From the NCBI GenBank assembly GCA_964023205.1, contig OZ026846.1:33252194-33316193 (forward strand): a stretch of 64,000 bases of DNA, given 5' to 3'. How positions within the stretch are numbered: the first letter of the stretch is position 1; every line of letters begins with the position of its first letter. Origin of the DNA: Lutraria lutraria. Taxonomy: Eukaryota; Mollusca; Bivalvia; Venerida; Mactridae. Position numbers and translations under genes: made by a program. Positions 46,495 to 59,526 of the stretch are shown here, piece after piece. A model generated the notes under the pieces. That model was not told the origin of the DNA, searched no databases, and saw only the letters and a program-made list of their open reading frames with translations.

Positions 46495-49400
46495 CGTAGG
46501 GTCACGACCCAGCAACCAATAAGTCTTCATGTGGCCCTTGCCCTAAAATATACAATAGTTATGAAGTTATATGCAAATTACAAATGACTTAACATTATCA
46601 TCAAGTTGGACGCTGAAGATAGTTATAAGATTTATGTAGCAGTCATTCGCTCGGCGCGCATGAATTTTGATGCGGACCAAAGTACTACGTTTTCTACATG
46701 CGCCATGTAAATATTCAAATGGTTCCCAGTCCATGCTATAGTGAAAGACTAAGTAAGTTCAATTTCTATGAGTACTTTCAGTAGGCTATACTTAGATTGT
46801 TTCATGGTTAGTACAATTGTTCGATCTTCGCTATCTGCATTAGACTTTACGGTTATGTATCTGTTTCGTTTCATATTGTCAATACCCAGATAACGGTCAG
46901 TCGTATGTTAGGACCTCGTACTTTTTATTTGGCATTTCTTTTATTAAAATTAGTAATATGTTTGAGCGTATTAAAACCTATATAGGTTTGCTACAGACCG
47001 TACCGCGTTTCAAAGTGATATGCCCCGGGGTACTACTTTTTGTCCTACAAATTTGTATGTTTCTGTGAGTTGTGTATGGAATGTGTTGTTGTTATATTTT
47101 TTAGGAATCATTTTCTTCTTATTTTATTATTTATTCGGATTTAACATCATTTTCAACATTTCCGTTATATCGTGGAGGGCAGTTATCTTAACCAGCTTCC
47201 GTGGACTTCATTCAGGCCTTAACCAGTACTAATCACTCTATCCACAAGCTACTACCAAGCTACCTCAGATAATTTAAATGTGCCGGACAATTTAACGTGT
47301 ATTATCATTAGTAAAATCACGGACATTGTAAGCCTCACTCGCAACCTCTAGATCAGTAGACCAACGGTCTTACCACTGAGCTAACCGGTCGGGCATCAAA
47401 CACTATACTGGATGGACGAATACGAAACATCTGCATCCATGTATACAGCGCGATCTCAGAGACCTACAACAGTGATGATGTTTACCTTGACAGTAACTGT
47501 TCCACGTTCTTCAAGTATATATGGATAGTCTATAAGTTCATCTCTTGTTGTTTCACTTATATGTATCTTATTAGCCTGTATATAAATAAACATAAATACA
47601 AGAACATGTAAACATACAAATATATACAGTACAACCTCTCCAGAGCGGCCATCTATTGAGCAACAACTCCCTGATACAACAGAATGGTTTTCCCACTGTA
47701 CGATTTAACTATTGATGTAACCTCTCTAGAGCATCAACCTCTCAACAACAACATACTTTTGCTTCTCTCATAGGGTACGTGTCGCTTTGGAGAGGTTGTA
47801 CTGCACATAAATATACGCATGGAAAGCTTTATGATCTCATGTTGCTTTAAAGATGCGATTAGTCGTTCAACATGACATCTGTGGACGAGTGGTTATGGTC
47901 TCAGACTAGTAATGACTATCCCTCACCGCAGTGAGTTCGAATTAAAGCCAGACCAACATCACATGTGAAGTGGCGATTGATTGAGTAGCTTAAGGAAGAT
48001 CGATGGATCTACCCAGCCAGGCCTTCCTTCGCCGAAAATGTTATAAAAATTCCAAAATGACCCTGGCTGTTGGTATGACTTTAAAAAAAGAATCATACAA
48101 AACAAATTTCAAGAACAATCAGAAATATTAAAAGAGTTTGAACGCAACAATAAAATGATAGTACATGGTCCAACAAAACTATTTACCTACAGTTTTATAA
48201 TATGATAATTATTACTTGGGTTTAACATGACAAACGATGGTATGCTATACTGTAACACGCATTCAATGAATTAACTTAACAATGATGTAAGTACTTGTAC
48301 AACATATAACCAAGACTTTCTTACCGTGGGTATAACGCCGTTTTCAACGATCTTTCAGTTACTAGTACAATTAAACATCACCCGGTTAACCGGACCAGTT
48401 TTCCTGGACTGTATTCAGACCAGTACTAACTTACCAACAACGACTTTTCCAAATATGGAGGAAAATTTACACTTTTGTCAATTTTTCAAAGAAGGGTATG
48501 GTCTGCCGTGACCGGGATTTGAACCCGTGTCGCTGAATTACAAGTTCAGAGCACTAACCACGTGACCACCGCCGCGACATTATCAATGTATACCTGTCCG
48601 TTAGTTTCCATCCTAGATGCCGTGTTTACAGTATCACCAAATAAACAGTAACGGGGCATTTTTAACCCAACAACACCAGCCACCGTGTTACCTGTATGTA
48701 CACCTGAAAATAAATGTCTTACATTCATCATCTAATTATTGAATAGTTTCTTACATTATTGGCCACTGTGTAAGAGAAATAAGCCGAAAACTGACCAATA
48801 CGAATGTATGTTAACATTGGATGACATTAGGTGCGTATCGCCGAAGAAAATTGAAGTGTATGACTATCTGGTATATTATAATTTTACAGTGTAAGAAATA
48901 TAAAACTGACAGTAAACAGATTAACGTTATCATAGCAACTTAGACATCGGCATGTTTGTACATGTATCATGCTTTTGTCTAAGGTATTATATCCACAAGA
49001 CTGTACCTTTTTACACACCCACTCAATGCTACTAAAAAAGAGTAGAAGAAGAATTTTTTCATTCAAATTGAGTTAGCCCGCCCATGCATAAAAAACCCTT
49101 TATAGTTACATTGTGCCTCTACACTTTCATCCAACCACATGCGCCATCTGATTGGCTGACAATGGACTTTTCCTAATTGCTTTGAACTCTAGCAACATTA
49201 TTAACATTATTGCATTTTTATTAAATTACAGATACATAATTATATACTTGTAAGGCGTAAATAAATTGTTTGTTTCAGGTAACTCGATCGATCCTAGTTT
49301 TTCCCCGTGACCCTAGACTTTTTATTCGGCCTGAGGACCAGCACATCCACTTTCTCCCGACCCTTTTTGACATTTCCCAACGCTTTCAAGAGCAAAGAAA

Positions 49401-52400
49401 ATCACCGACATACCTATCCTAGTTTAATGCGCATGTTAGAAGAAAGAAATATTTTGTTTAGGAATATATATAATCCAAAACATTAGTTTCCTTACCCACT
49501 CTGATCTTCATGTTTCCATCCGTGGAGGGATCTCTCAGATTTGACATGGATTCTAACATGTCTAGAGCCATATCACATATATGTAGAGCATGATATCTTG
49601 TCTTGTCAGGAGCTCCAGATACCACCATATAGGCGTCCCCTATAGTCTCCACCTGTCATAGTGTGATCATGTACAGATTAGTTCCAAAGTTTACTAAAGC
49701 CAATATCACATACAGGGTGTTTCCATTTTAATAAATAACACCCAACGGAAATGACGTCATAAGGTGGACGTGACGTTGACGGTTTCCTAAATATTGACGT
49801 TTATCGACTGTTTGTGAGTATCACGATTCTAATGGTATAGCTACCAAACAATGAGCGTAAAGAACTGTAGCCTCCATATTGAATCCTTATAATTATGATA
49901 TCAACTATTATTTGATAACTTTTACGTACGATGGCTCTACGATAACTCTGTGACGTTAAAAATGGCAGAAAAGGAAGACTGTCGCGCGCATGATTTAAGC
50001 AACGCGCGACAGTAAGGAGCTACCTAGTATATTTTTCTTATCAATTTAAATTTATATTTTTGCATGGAGTAGATAACAAGGCCTAAAATTTATTTATATC
50101 AGTAAATAATCTTGACATGACATTGCAAACAGACTGGGTAATATTATCCTATATACATGTATGTAAGTATATTCATGTATGTCACATTCCATTCTGTATA
50201 CAGTGTTACGCCACTTTAGCAAATAACTGTAAGTATAAAGCCTTATTTGATTTTTTCCTGAAATACTACATGTCATCACAAGAAACAACATAGCGAACTT
50301 AATCCAACTAATTAACGTGGTAGCACAATATGACACAATTTGACACGTTAATGGACAAGTATTTGTTGTTTGTTCTGTATTCAGACAGAATCGGATTTAT
50401 GAAACATTATAGTGGTATCCGGTAAGAAAGAAATTTGTTGTCCCGGAAATAAAACATCATTTTCTTAAAAGAAAAAAACTTAGAGAACAAACAGTGGAGT
50501 AAACATATAATAAGTCAAGGTGACAGCGAGTTAACGTGAATCCTTTATAAATATGAAGATACTTAAATGGTTGTAATATTCATTTTTTATATATTTATGT
50601 ATATCTAACTTCATTTATTTGTATCTCCTTTACTTTATTTATGTGTACCTTACCGGCTTCATTTATGTGTGCCTCCCTTACTTCATGTATGTTTATCTTC
50701 CTTACCTCATTTATGTATACCTCCCTTATTTCATTTATTTGTAGATATCCTTTACTTAATTTATGTGTATCTCTCTTGCTTCATTCAGATATACCTTCCT
50801 TACTTCATTCATGGTTACCTTTCTTACGTCATTTATGTGTACCTTTCTTACTTCATTTATGTGTTCCCCTTACTTCATGTATGTGTTCCTCCTTTACTTC
50901 ATTTATGTGTACTTCCTTACTTCATGTATGTGTACTTTCCTTACTTCATTTATGTGTACTTCCTTACTTCATTTATGTGTACTTTCCTTACTTCATTTAT
51001 GTGTACCTCCTTACTTCATTTATGTGTACTTCCTTACTTCATTTATGTGTACTTTCCTTACTTCATTTATGTGTACTTCCTTACTTCATTAATGTGTACT
51101 TCCTTACTTCATTTATGTGTACTTCCTTACTTCATTAATGTGTACTTCCTTACTTCATTTATGTGTACTTTCCTTACTTCATTTATGTGTACTTCCTTAC
51201 TTCATTTATGTGTACTTTCCTTACTTCATTTATGTGTACTTTCCTTACTTCATTTATGTGTACTTCCTTACTTCATTTATGTGTACTTTCCTTACTTCAT
51301 TTATGTGCCCCCTTACTTCATTTATGTGTACATTACTTACTTCTTTTATGTACCTTCCTTACTTCATGTACGCGTACCTACCTTATACACATTATGTTGT
51401 TCACTAAGTTGATCAAACTGTGTATACATAGCATTTAACATGGACACAACTTCCATTGGTGAGATCTGACTGCAAATACTGGTAAATCCAACCACGTCAC
51501 TAAACAGTATGGTGACGTTCTCAAACACCTGAAACGATATAGGATACTTGCACGAATTCTGGAAAACGACTGGAAACAAAATACAGTCGAACCTGTATTA
51601 GTGACCATCTCCGAATAAAGGCCACCACGTGACTGTTCTTACATATGCGGGCTTGTATATGACTGTAGGCATTTCACTATAGATATATGACTCTAGATAT
51701 ATCATCGAAGTTATAAATGAAAAAAAATCAGCTGTATTTTCATTATCTAGGTTATATAAGCATCTTACATGACATGAATTATGCAAATCCTCCAATCATA
51801 TTGTTTTCTTGTTTGTTTGTTTGAGTTTTACGCCCCTTTTTCAACAGTCAAGAGTCATATAAGGCAGACAGTCCACCTAAGCATTGTTCCTGTGAGAAAC
51901 TAGTACTAGACTCCCATCCTCCGTAAGCAACTGCCTACTTTCTCACATAAAGAGACACGGTCGGTAGCGGGGCTCGAACCCACGACCCTCTGCAAGTGAG
52001 AGGTTACAGTGAGTAATTTAAAGTCAGTGACCATTCGACCACATAGGCGGGTCCATGATTTTTTACCATAGTTAAACAGTTCAAAGTTATAATGACAAAC
52101 ACATATGGAGATCAGCTATTAATGTCTTTCACATTTATGATTATTCATATCAAAACTAACACCAACATAATGTTCCGAAGGTTGCATGCTCTATAGCCAA
52201 GATATTCTAGGATTTGCAACAATAGATTTTACAATCGATTTAAGGTGATTAAGACAAGCCTAACCGCTAACATTCCAAAGATTATTTAAATAATAACAAG
52301 AGATATCTTATCAATAACGTATTTGAGATAGAATTTTGAATATGTTGTCTGATATCAGACGCAGTATGTATGTTAAAGACGGAATACGGCATGGATTATA

Positions 52401-55400
52401 GATGGTGCTTATCAATCATTTCGGAACAGACAGAGAAATAATATCATTTTCAAACATTCAGACAATATTCAGATGTGTTAAAACACATTGAATAATAAGT
52501 ATTTACACCACAACCCATAATGAAATAAGTAAGTGTCAAATCTCTTTCTGAACAGTTAAGCAAAAAACAAAAACATTGATTCATCATCCATCTGAGATAG
52601 CGGACCGGGAACCACTCAACGTATTTACCTCGCATGTAGAAATTGCTGGTTCCCCACTTCGAAGTCTATCTGCTACTTGTTTAGGAATCATTTGATACAA
52701 TAATGAATCTGTACGTTTCATCTCAGCATCTAGTTTTATCATACTTTCTTGGAGTATTTTACTCTTCTTTTGTTCCTAAAAGCAAATAAAAGTAAAAAAC
52801 TCCAGAATGAGTTGTGACCATAACAATCAATGGAGCTTACTCGAATTTCTGGATATGACAAAAATACATCATTGCACTGAGTAAATGATGCAAAAAAAAA
52901 TCAGAGCCACGTGGTATCAGGGGCAGATTTAACTAAGAATAAACAAACAATGCTATGGTGGCTGGTTTCTGCCATTTCCCAAAAGTCGAAGCACGACTAC
53001 AATAACACACGATAAACTGGCAAGATAAATTGGCAAGCTTTCTCCCTTCGAGGCAAAGACACGAACACACAACACATTTAGGGCACCGATACAAAGATTT
53101 CATAGCCGCTGACACCAAACACTACAAAAGAAGATTTCGTGTGATCGCCTATCAAAATATTGTTATTTCGCCTTCAATATTTCGTGCTTCGCCCTCAAAA
53201 GTCGAAGGCGAAGTCACGATAATTCAGCAGTTTGTCATGTGTTGTGTCGTCGTGCTTCGACTTTTGGGGGTGAAGACACGAAGACATGGAATTGCAGAAC
53301 TCAGCCACCATACAATGCAGTAATATACTTCTTGTGAAGCCATCATACTGGGATATAGAATGAAATATTAACTTTTAATTACCAATTAAAGATACGAACA
53401 ATTTTGTGTGCCTAGATATAAATATATTAGCTCACATTGTAGACATGTTTTGGGAAAGCACACGGATTAAATAAAAGGCGGCGACAAAGCCATCCTGAGA
53501 AAATGTCAGCTTACGACCTCCAACCTTTTAAAGCGATTTTGACAGAAATCATTTACGTTCTTTTTTCAAGCTTTTTGTTTTCAATACCAGCATAAAACAT
53601 ATTAAACAAAAATGCCTATAAACCGATAAGTTAAAAGCATTGTTAAAAGCTTGAGTCGCATAAACTCAAACTAACATTTTTGAAGGATGGTCCGAAATAA
53701 AATTTACCTGATCCAAAGCAAGTTTTAGCTCAGCTGATTGTTGGGTGCCGGCAAGCACGAGATCTCTACTTGAATCATGCATACTTAGATCGTTTATATA
53801 CAACCCCGTCTTAAACATAATATCAAGACTTTCCATACTGAAACAAAAATGATACATGACTCATACAAGGACATGTTTGTGCCCCTGTATCGATAGATCG
53901 GGAGCTTATTGTGTTTGACCTGTCTGTCTATTTGTCTGTTTGTTTGTACTAAACTTAAACTTGCCTATAGAATCAAAACGCTTCCACCTACAGTCATAAA
54001 ACATTTATTGGTTCCTCATAACGAAATGGTGTTGCTTTGGAAGGGCTTCACTGTATACACCACGATACATTTTATAGAAATACAGTTTAAGAAACGTTCA
54101 TAAATATCATGAACTACTAGTATATGTTAACTTTTTAAAAATAATTATGTTTTCTTAAGTTGGGAGATAAAGTTCATATAAAACTTAAAAACATCAACAA
54201 GAACAAAACGACTGAGGTCGGAAATAAGTCGGCGGATAAAAAAGGGCCGGTCAGCTATGACTATGGAAACCAGGATTTTTTTATTTTACGCCTACTCAAA
54301 ATTTATTACGTCAACTTTGTTTATTGAGGCAAGGTCTTAATGTAAATCATAAAATAAATGAATGAAACATTAATGACTTTAAGATCTATACTTACATCGG
54401 GGTTCCAAGGAAAATGATTGACTCCCATTCTTGCATGTACATCATTTGACCTTTGAGGTGAATGGCGTAACCTTCCTGGCTGGAGTCAACCTCTAATTCT
54501 TTCTCTGAGTAAGGATACAGATTGGTGACCCCTATAATAAAACTCAAAATGTACACCATTCCGTATAAATGCTGGTTTGTGGTTTACCACCACGTGATTT
54601 TAGTTCATCAACAATCACCATATTTTCATAGGTACGCTTATTTGGATATCATGAGCAGACAAACTCTAAATTTGCAACAAGACATTTAAAAAAAATAGTT
54701 AACTTTCAAATAGGAGAAAAATAAAGTTGTGTGTAGTAATACTGTGTTAAGAATTGTCCAAGAGTGTGTGTTTTCGTTCCAAAGTAAAGATCCGAGGTAG
54801 AGCGATTTTCCGCCTTAAGCAATCAGCAGAGTAGATAGAATTTATTGACTGGAATGATCGCTATGAAAAGCTTCGCTTCCCAAAAAATGCATTTCACGAT
54901 GTAGCAGTTCGCGTAAGAATGATCAATGATCATCGGAATTATTTTTTGCCAGCATTCGTAGTTTTTATATTGGGTTTAACGCGTACCAACAGCAATGCTC
55001 ATGCGGCGACTTTTCCTGCTGTAACGGTGAAAGAAAATCCTATTTGTACACCTGGATATAACTACATACTTCTTCAAGCTAGCCGGGCAACTTAGTCACT
55101 TGTGAAACCTGTCTGGAACCTGATGGGAATCGAACCCATAGCGGTTATGGCTAGTGATTACTGGGGTCAAGTTATGGCTAAAATGGTAATTGGGCTACAA
55201 CTGATTCACCCCTCCGTTGTCAGACAAAACCTAAAATTAGCCCCCCCCCCCCCCTCCTCACCAGAAAAAACGATCTGAATTTGGCCTCGAAATCAGAAAG
55301 AGTCAACCAAGGAGTCCCCCCGTAAATGATGAAATTAAACTCGTATATATGTTCAACGTGAACTCTTTCAAATGTCACATTACATGTATAATATTAATTA

Positions 55401-58400
55401 CAGATGTAGTTAACAATTCTGACCTTCTTTATTGGATAATGATGAATGTAGCGTATCGTGTTGACGACTCACAGACTTCTTTGACAAAAGTTCAAAGGCG
55501 TTGTTTGTATGTGCAAGTATCTGAAATGGTAACCCACAACTTTATTATAAATACAATAATACAATCCTATAATAATGACTAATGAGGTATCGCAAAGTTT
55601 CTAGTGCAGTTTAACCTCTCCAGAGCGGCCGTTTCTATGGCAACAATGTCCCTTCAACAAAGGCATGTTTTTTTCGACTGTACGATTTACTTTAATTTAA
55701 CCTCTCTAGAACAACTACAACACAATTTTGTTTCTCCCAAACGGGTAGCTGCTTTGGAGAGGTTGATATGTATATGTAATTTCGTGGATTTTGCGAATTA
55801 GCGTAGTATCCACACAATTTATGCGTACGTTAGTTCAATTACGAATGCATCTTGTAGATATCGGAAAAAACATACATTTCTGTATTTTCGAAATTAAAAA
55901 ATGCAAAAATTTACGTAACTATCATCGATTTAGGCAAATTAATACTATCGAAAATAAAAGCAACTACAGTATATATGAACATAATGAAAGATGTTCTGAT
56001 GGAACTCTTTGAGTATTTTAATTTACTTCTGATAAAAACAGACAACCCATTTTGTCAGCAACAAAATCGAGACCTTGGTTTCTGTTACGCAACAAAAACA
56101 TTTAACAATGGGTAAGTAGGCGGGCATTTTGGTGTCATCATTAAATTCTTGTAATTAAAACTGGTAAATTGATAAAACATTTTTTATTAATAAACCTAAC
56201 TAGCTCTCTTGATTGCATTTTAACCAATAACTAATGTCTTATCCTTCCACATGGTGCCGATAACTTCTTGACATTTGGAAGAAAATCGATATTGTTGTCA
56301 AATTTTGATAGAAGGGGTATGATCAGCCATGACTGTGATTCGAACTAGGATCTCCGGGTTATAAGTCCAGCACCCTAACCAATGGACCGCAACCGAGGCC
56401 TCCGTATGTTTGAAGTTTAGTACTGCACGTATATTAGTGAAATATAAACAAAGATTTGTTGGTAGTTTCAATCTGTTATCATGTTGTAAGGAAACATATT
56501 AAGTGTTTATTTAATGCAGATATTAATGTTTTTTTCTGAATTTAACGTTTAGTCTCTTTGAAGTCAGCACGCAATATCGCGATTTAAGATCAAAACGTCA
56601 CTGCAGTCATAAAATTATCCTCGATCGATGAGATATGAACACGCAAATATTCGACAGAAAATGGTTATTTATTCACAAAAAATATTCATACGTCATAAAA
56701 TTGAAACAAAACAGTAGCCATGTGTGCAATACAATACAAAATACATTATATTTTTATTTCATATTGTAACGTTGATGCAAACGAAAACCACCGGTGAACG
56801 AACGGACCAGCGAACCGACGAACGAATGAACCAACGAACCAGGGATCGAAAGAACCCGGGAAAGAACGAACCAATGAAAGAATGAATCAGACCGGGAACG
56901 AACGAACCAGGGAACGAACGAACCAACGAACGAACAAGCGAATCGGCGAACGGAAGAACCAGGGAACAAACCGACCAACGAACCAGGGACCGACCGACCG
57001 ACCGACCGACCGATCGATCGACCGACCGACCGACCGACCGACCGACCGACCGACGTGTACATGAATCATGATGAATATTATTTCCAATTTTTATCAGATG
57101 TTGAAAGAAACACACTAGTATTTTTCATTATAATTTAGTGTTTCATTTCACATATAAAGTTGAACATCAGCAAATACATTTGCAATTAAACGACTCACAA
57201 CAGACAATATTTACAGACAGGTTTGTGAGAACAGACGTTTACAAACAGAGCTAAAACGTCTGGAAATATTAACTAAATTGTGGATTATTGATTTAAAAAT
57301 GGCGAATTCTTCATAACATTTGTTAAATAAGCGCTAATCTCGCCTTGGCTGAACCCATCGCGTGCCAATAACCTCACGAATGTTCATCTTTTAACACAGA
57401 CTTATCTGAATATCAGAATCATGGTACTAAAAGCACGCCGCACATTACGTGTTAAATTAGGCGAAATCTAATTGATGACCAGATAAAAAATATAAATCGT
57501 GCTAATTCTTTGGAGTTAGTCATTCACACTGAATAAAAATCATAAGATAAAATTAAAGCCTGTTTGGTTGATATGAGATTTTACATGAAGATGCAACCAT
57601 TTGGCTGCAGTCCATGATGAATGATAACACGACAGTTTATCCAGGAATATGGAACTAATATGTCTTCCATTATATAGTGTATACACAAATTAACAAATTC
57701 AAATACGCCCTATAAACTAAATCAGACAAAACAAAAATGTTTTCACAACCATCCCGCAAAAGTATAGGGTCGTTAAGTCGGAAAATATATATGGAGACGA
57801 ATTTCTTTAGAAAAGTCGAGGTTCTGTAGTAAAAGTCTAGAGTCTATAGTAAAGGTCTAGGGTCTGCAGTAAAACTCCACGCTCGGCAGAAAGGTCTAGG
57901 ACCTGCAGTAAAACCCACGCTCGGCAGAAAAGTCTAGGGTCTGCAGTAAAACCCACGCTCGGCAGAAAAGTCTAGGGTCTGCAGAAAAAAGTCTAGGGTC
58001 TGCAGTAAAAGTCCAGGATCGTCAGTAAAGGTCTAGGGTCTGCAGTAAAACTTCATGCTCGGCAAAAAAGTCTAGGGTCTGCAGTAAAACCCCAGGCTCT
58101 GCAGAAAAGTCTAGGGTCTGCAGAAAAAAGTCTGGGGTCTGCATTAAAAATCCCGGATCGTCAGTGAAAGTCTAGGTTCTGCAGAATAAGTCTAGGGTCG
58201 TCAGAAAATGGTCTATGTTCTCTAGTAAATGCCTATGGCTAGTGTCTGAAGGATTATTCAGAGATTACACTGGTTTGAAATTTGGCGAGACACATCAGAA
58301 TCACGCGCCATGAAAATATATTGACAATTGCTAGATGGAGTATGTGACAGATTAATATAAGAATACTGGTTAGATAAGCTGTACATATGACTAAAGTTCT

Positions 58401-59378
58401 GTCACAAACAAACACAAAATGCAGTTTTTAATCATTATAGCCCATTTTAACTTAAAGTGTAGTAATGACAATCATTTGTGGACAATAAACGCCTGACAGT
58501 TTATCCACCAAACTTATTTCTAAAATGCATTTCTATATTACTGATACACGTATAATGGACAATTGAGACTAAAAATCGACGGTATATTGAATACTTACAC
58601 TGAACCAGGAGAATGGGACAAGTGGAAGAACGACGTTGAAAACATCAGTTACTTTCTGTCCGACCATATCCGGAAACACGGCTTTTAAACCATGACCGGC
58701 ACTCCGAACGTCCATGTCCTCACCAAAAACAATATGGAACGGAAACAGTTCGAAAAACACATCTGAGTTTAGAGGTAGGTTTTCTGCCAATTCATCTTTT
58801 TTGTCCTGAGTTTGTTTAAACGCAGTATTATCAAAATGTAACTTCATAATAACGTGTGTTAATTGTTCTGTTTCTTCTTCACTGACAACATCCACATCTA
58901 CACGAGTATTGTAAAACAAAGCTCCAACTTGTCGTATCTGACCTTTCACATAATGTACATAACCTTTACGTTTACTTCGGTAATGAAGCGTTAATCCTGA
59001 GACAGACTCTTCTTCAACGAAGAAAGATGGAGGACGGAGTTTTGGATAACTAAACCTCAGATACTCGTGTAGATTGTCAAGTCCATTAAGGAAGTCTGTC
59101 ATGTGACGTCCAAGTACTTTCAGTATTCTATCATAGCCATACTGGCCAACAAATGAGACAAAACAAACCCCGAATGAATCCATCAAATCATTGTACTGGT
59201 ACCCGGTTATTTCAGATAATGCTTTTGCTATGTTGGGTACCAAGTTTTCACTGTAACGTTCGTGAGTTGCGAATGAGACCTGTTGAATATTTGCATGTTT
59301 TCGAACATCTAACCAAGTATTTTCACCGAATTCTTCCTTTATGTAATGTACAATAGCTTCGATAAGCAAACCGTACAT
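46495..59378 (-). CDS. Atypical soluble guanylate cyclase, Gyc-88E-like (copy B, C-terminus in gap)
   Basis: Same gene structure as copy A. Exons on the minus strand: 58599-59378, 55473-55520, 54396-54531, 53708-53837, 52629-52775, 51382-51528, 49496-49652, 48594-48703, 47486-47575 and 46495-46542 (truncated by the gap after [16 protein letters not shown]). Every complete exon has the same length as in copy A. The 260-codon first exon differs at only four silent positions by eye. All H-NOX and cyclase motifs listed for copy A are present. I interpret it as the second haplotype of the same gene. If it is a true paralogue, it is very young and under strong constraint. The tail of about 135 residues is not available. 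Confidence 0.9.
46656..46785. repeat. Dispersed repeat (copy B counterpart of 28122)
   Basis: The 33-bp block at 46656-46688 is identical to 28122-28154; the flank carries small indels. Confidence 0.5.
47160..47398 (-). repeat. tRNA-derived SINE (copy B)
   Basis: Counterpart of 28620-28858 at the same intronic position, nearly identical. Confidence 0.7.
47625..47806. repeat. MITE, CAGTRCAACCTCTCC family (copy B)
   Basis: Counterpart of 29086-29267. Ends TACAGTACAACCTCTCC and GGAGAGGTTGTACTGC. Confidence 0.75.
47876..48110 (+). repeat. tRNA-derived SINE, largely absent from copy A
   Basis: Head ATCTGTGGACGAGTGGTTATG and box B-like GTGAGTTCGAATT. The body contains AGTGGCGATTGATTGAGTAG and ends in an A-rich tail. 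Copy A retains only the first bases of the head. Confidence 0.65.
48320..48585 (-). repeat. tRNA-derived SINE (copy B)
   Basis: Counterpart of 29440-29660. Box B complement GGGATTTGAACCCGTG is better preserved than in copy A. It ends next to the exon at 48594. Confidence 0.65.
49979..50012. repeat. CpG-rich hairpin (copy B)
   Basis: CTGTCGCGCG and its exact reverse complement, with a 14-nt loop. Counterpart of 31005-31039. Confidence 0.5.
50600..51378. repeat. 23/24-bp minisatellite abutting a cyclase exon (copy B, long allele)
   Basis: Same unit as 31632-32087 but about 320 bp longer and more homogeneous. It ends next to the donor of the exon at 51382-51528. The plus-strand ORFs across it (up to 247 codons) are repeat artefacts. 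Confidence 0.85.
51806..52055 (-). repeat. tRNA-derived SINE (copy B)
   Basis: Counterpart of 32518-32767, with box B complement GGGGCTCGAACCCACG. Confidence 0.7.
52954..53312. mobile_element. TIR element TATGGTGGCTG (copy B)
   Basis: Same element as 33607-34086 with a simpler interior. It is flanked on both sides by CAATGC (52948-52953 and 53313-53318), a clean candidate target-site duplication. No ORF. Confidence 0.7.
55083..55165 (-). repeat. SINE-like fragment (copy B)
   Basis: Counterpart of 35880-35945 with GGGAATCGAACCCATAG. A run of 14 C at 55241-55254 nearby is 6 C in copy A. Confidence 0.4.
55473..55520 (-). other. 48-nt microexon of guanylate cyclase copy B
   Basis: Identical to 36271-36318 in sequence and splice signals, encoding [16 protein letters not shown]. 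Confidence 0.78.
55604..55773. repeat. MITE, CAGTRCAACCTCTCC family (copy B)
   Basis: Counterpart of 36403-36570; the right terminus has decayed (GGAGAGGTTGATATG). Confidence 0.65.
56275..56402 (-). repeat. SINE-like fragment (copy B)
   Basis: Counterpart of 37075-37205. Confidence 0.5.
56780..57055. repeat. CGAAC-type minisatellite plus (CCGA)n (copy B, short allele)
   Basis: Same composition as 37585-38472 but only about 275 bp and more irregular. The (GACC)n part at 56990-57053 is longer and purer than in copy A. The minus-strand ORFs are artefacts. Confidence 0.8.
57811..58236. repeat. 38-bp compound minisatellite (copy B)
   Basis: Same unit order as 39231-39650, with no length change seen by eye. 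Confidence 0.7.
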
Positions 59379-59394
59379 CCTTCCTTCCTCAGTC
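58599..59394 (-). other. H-NOX/HNOB first coding exon of guanylate cyclase copy B
   Basis: ATG at 59378, GTAAGT donor below 58599 and TTTACAG acceptor above 59394. The protein is identical to that of 40017-40796. Confidence 0.88.
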
Positions 59395-59526
59395 CTGTAA
59401 ATACATCAATAAATAAAGTTTAATACAAACATAATAAAACTATATAAAATCAAACGTATGTCAAACATTTAGTAAGAATGTTGTAATATGCATTTCGAAA
59501 TCTAGCTGATAATGACACCAGGCATA

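Noticed and set aside
46233..46530. ORFs running through the N block
   Set aside because: They are products of translating N; only the real exon edge 46495-46542 is supported.
50641..51438. Plus-strand ORFs of up to 247 codons (Tyr/Phe/Leu/Cys-rich), also at 31632-32145
   Set aside because: They are translations of the 23/24-bp minisatellite in several frames at once; no start context or homology.
56754..57115. ORFs of 60-118 codons on both strands with (RSVG)n and (PTDR)n
   Set aside because: Simple-repeat translation of (CCGA)n and CGAAC units.
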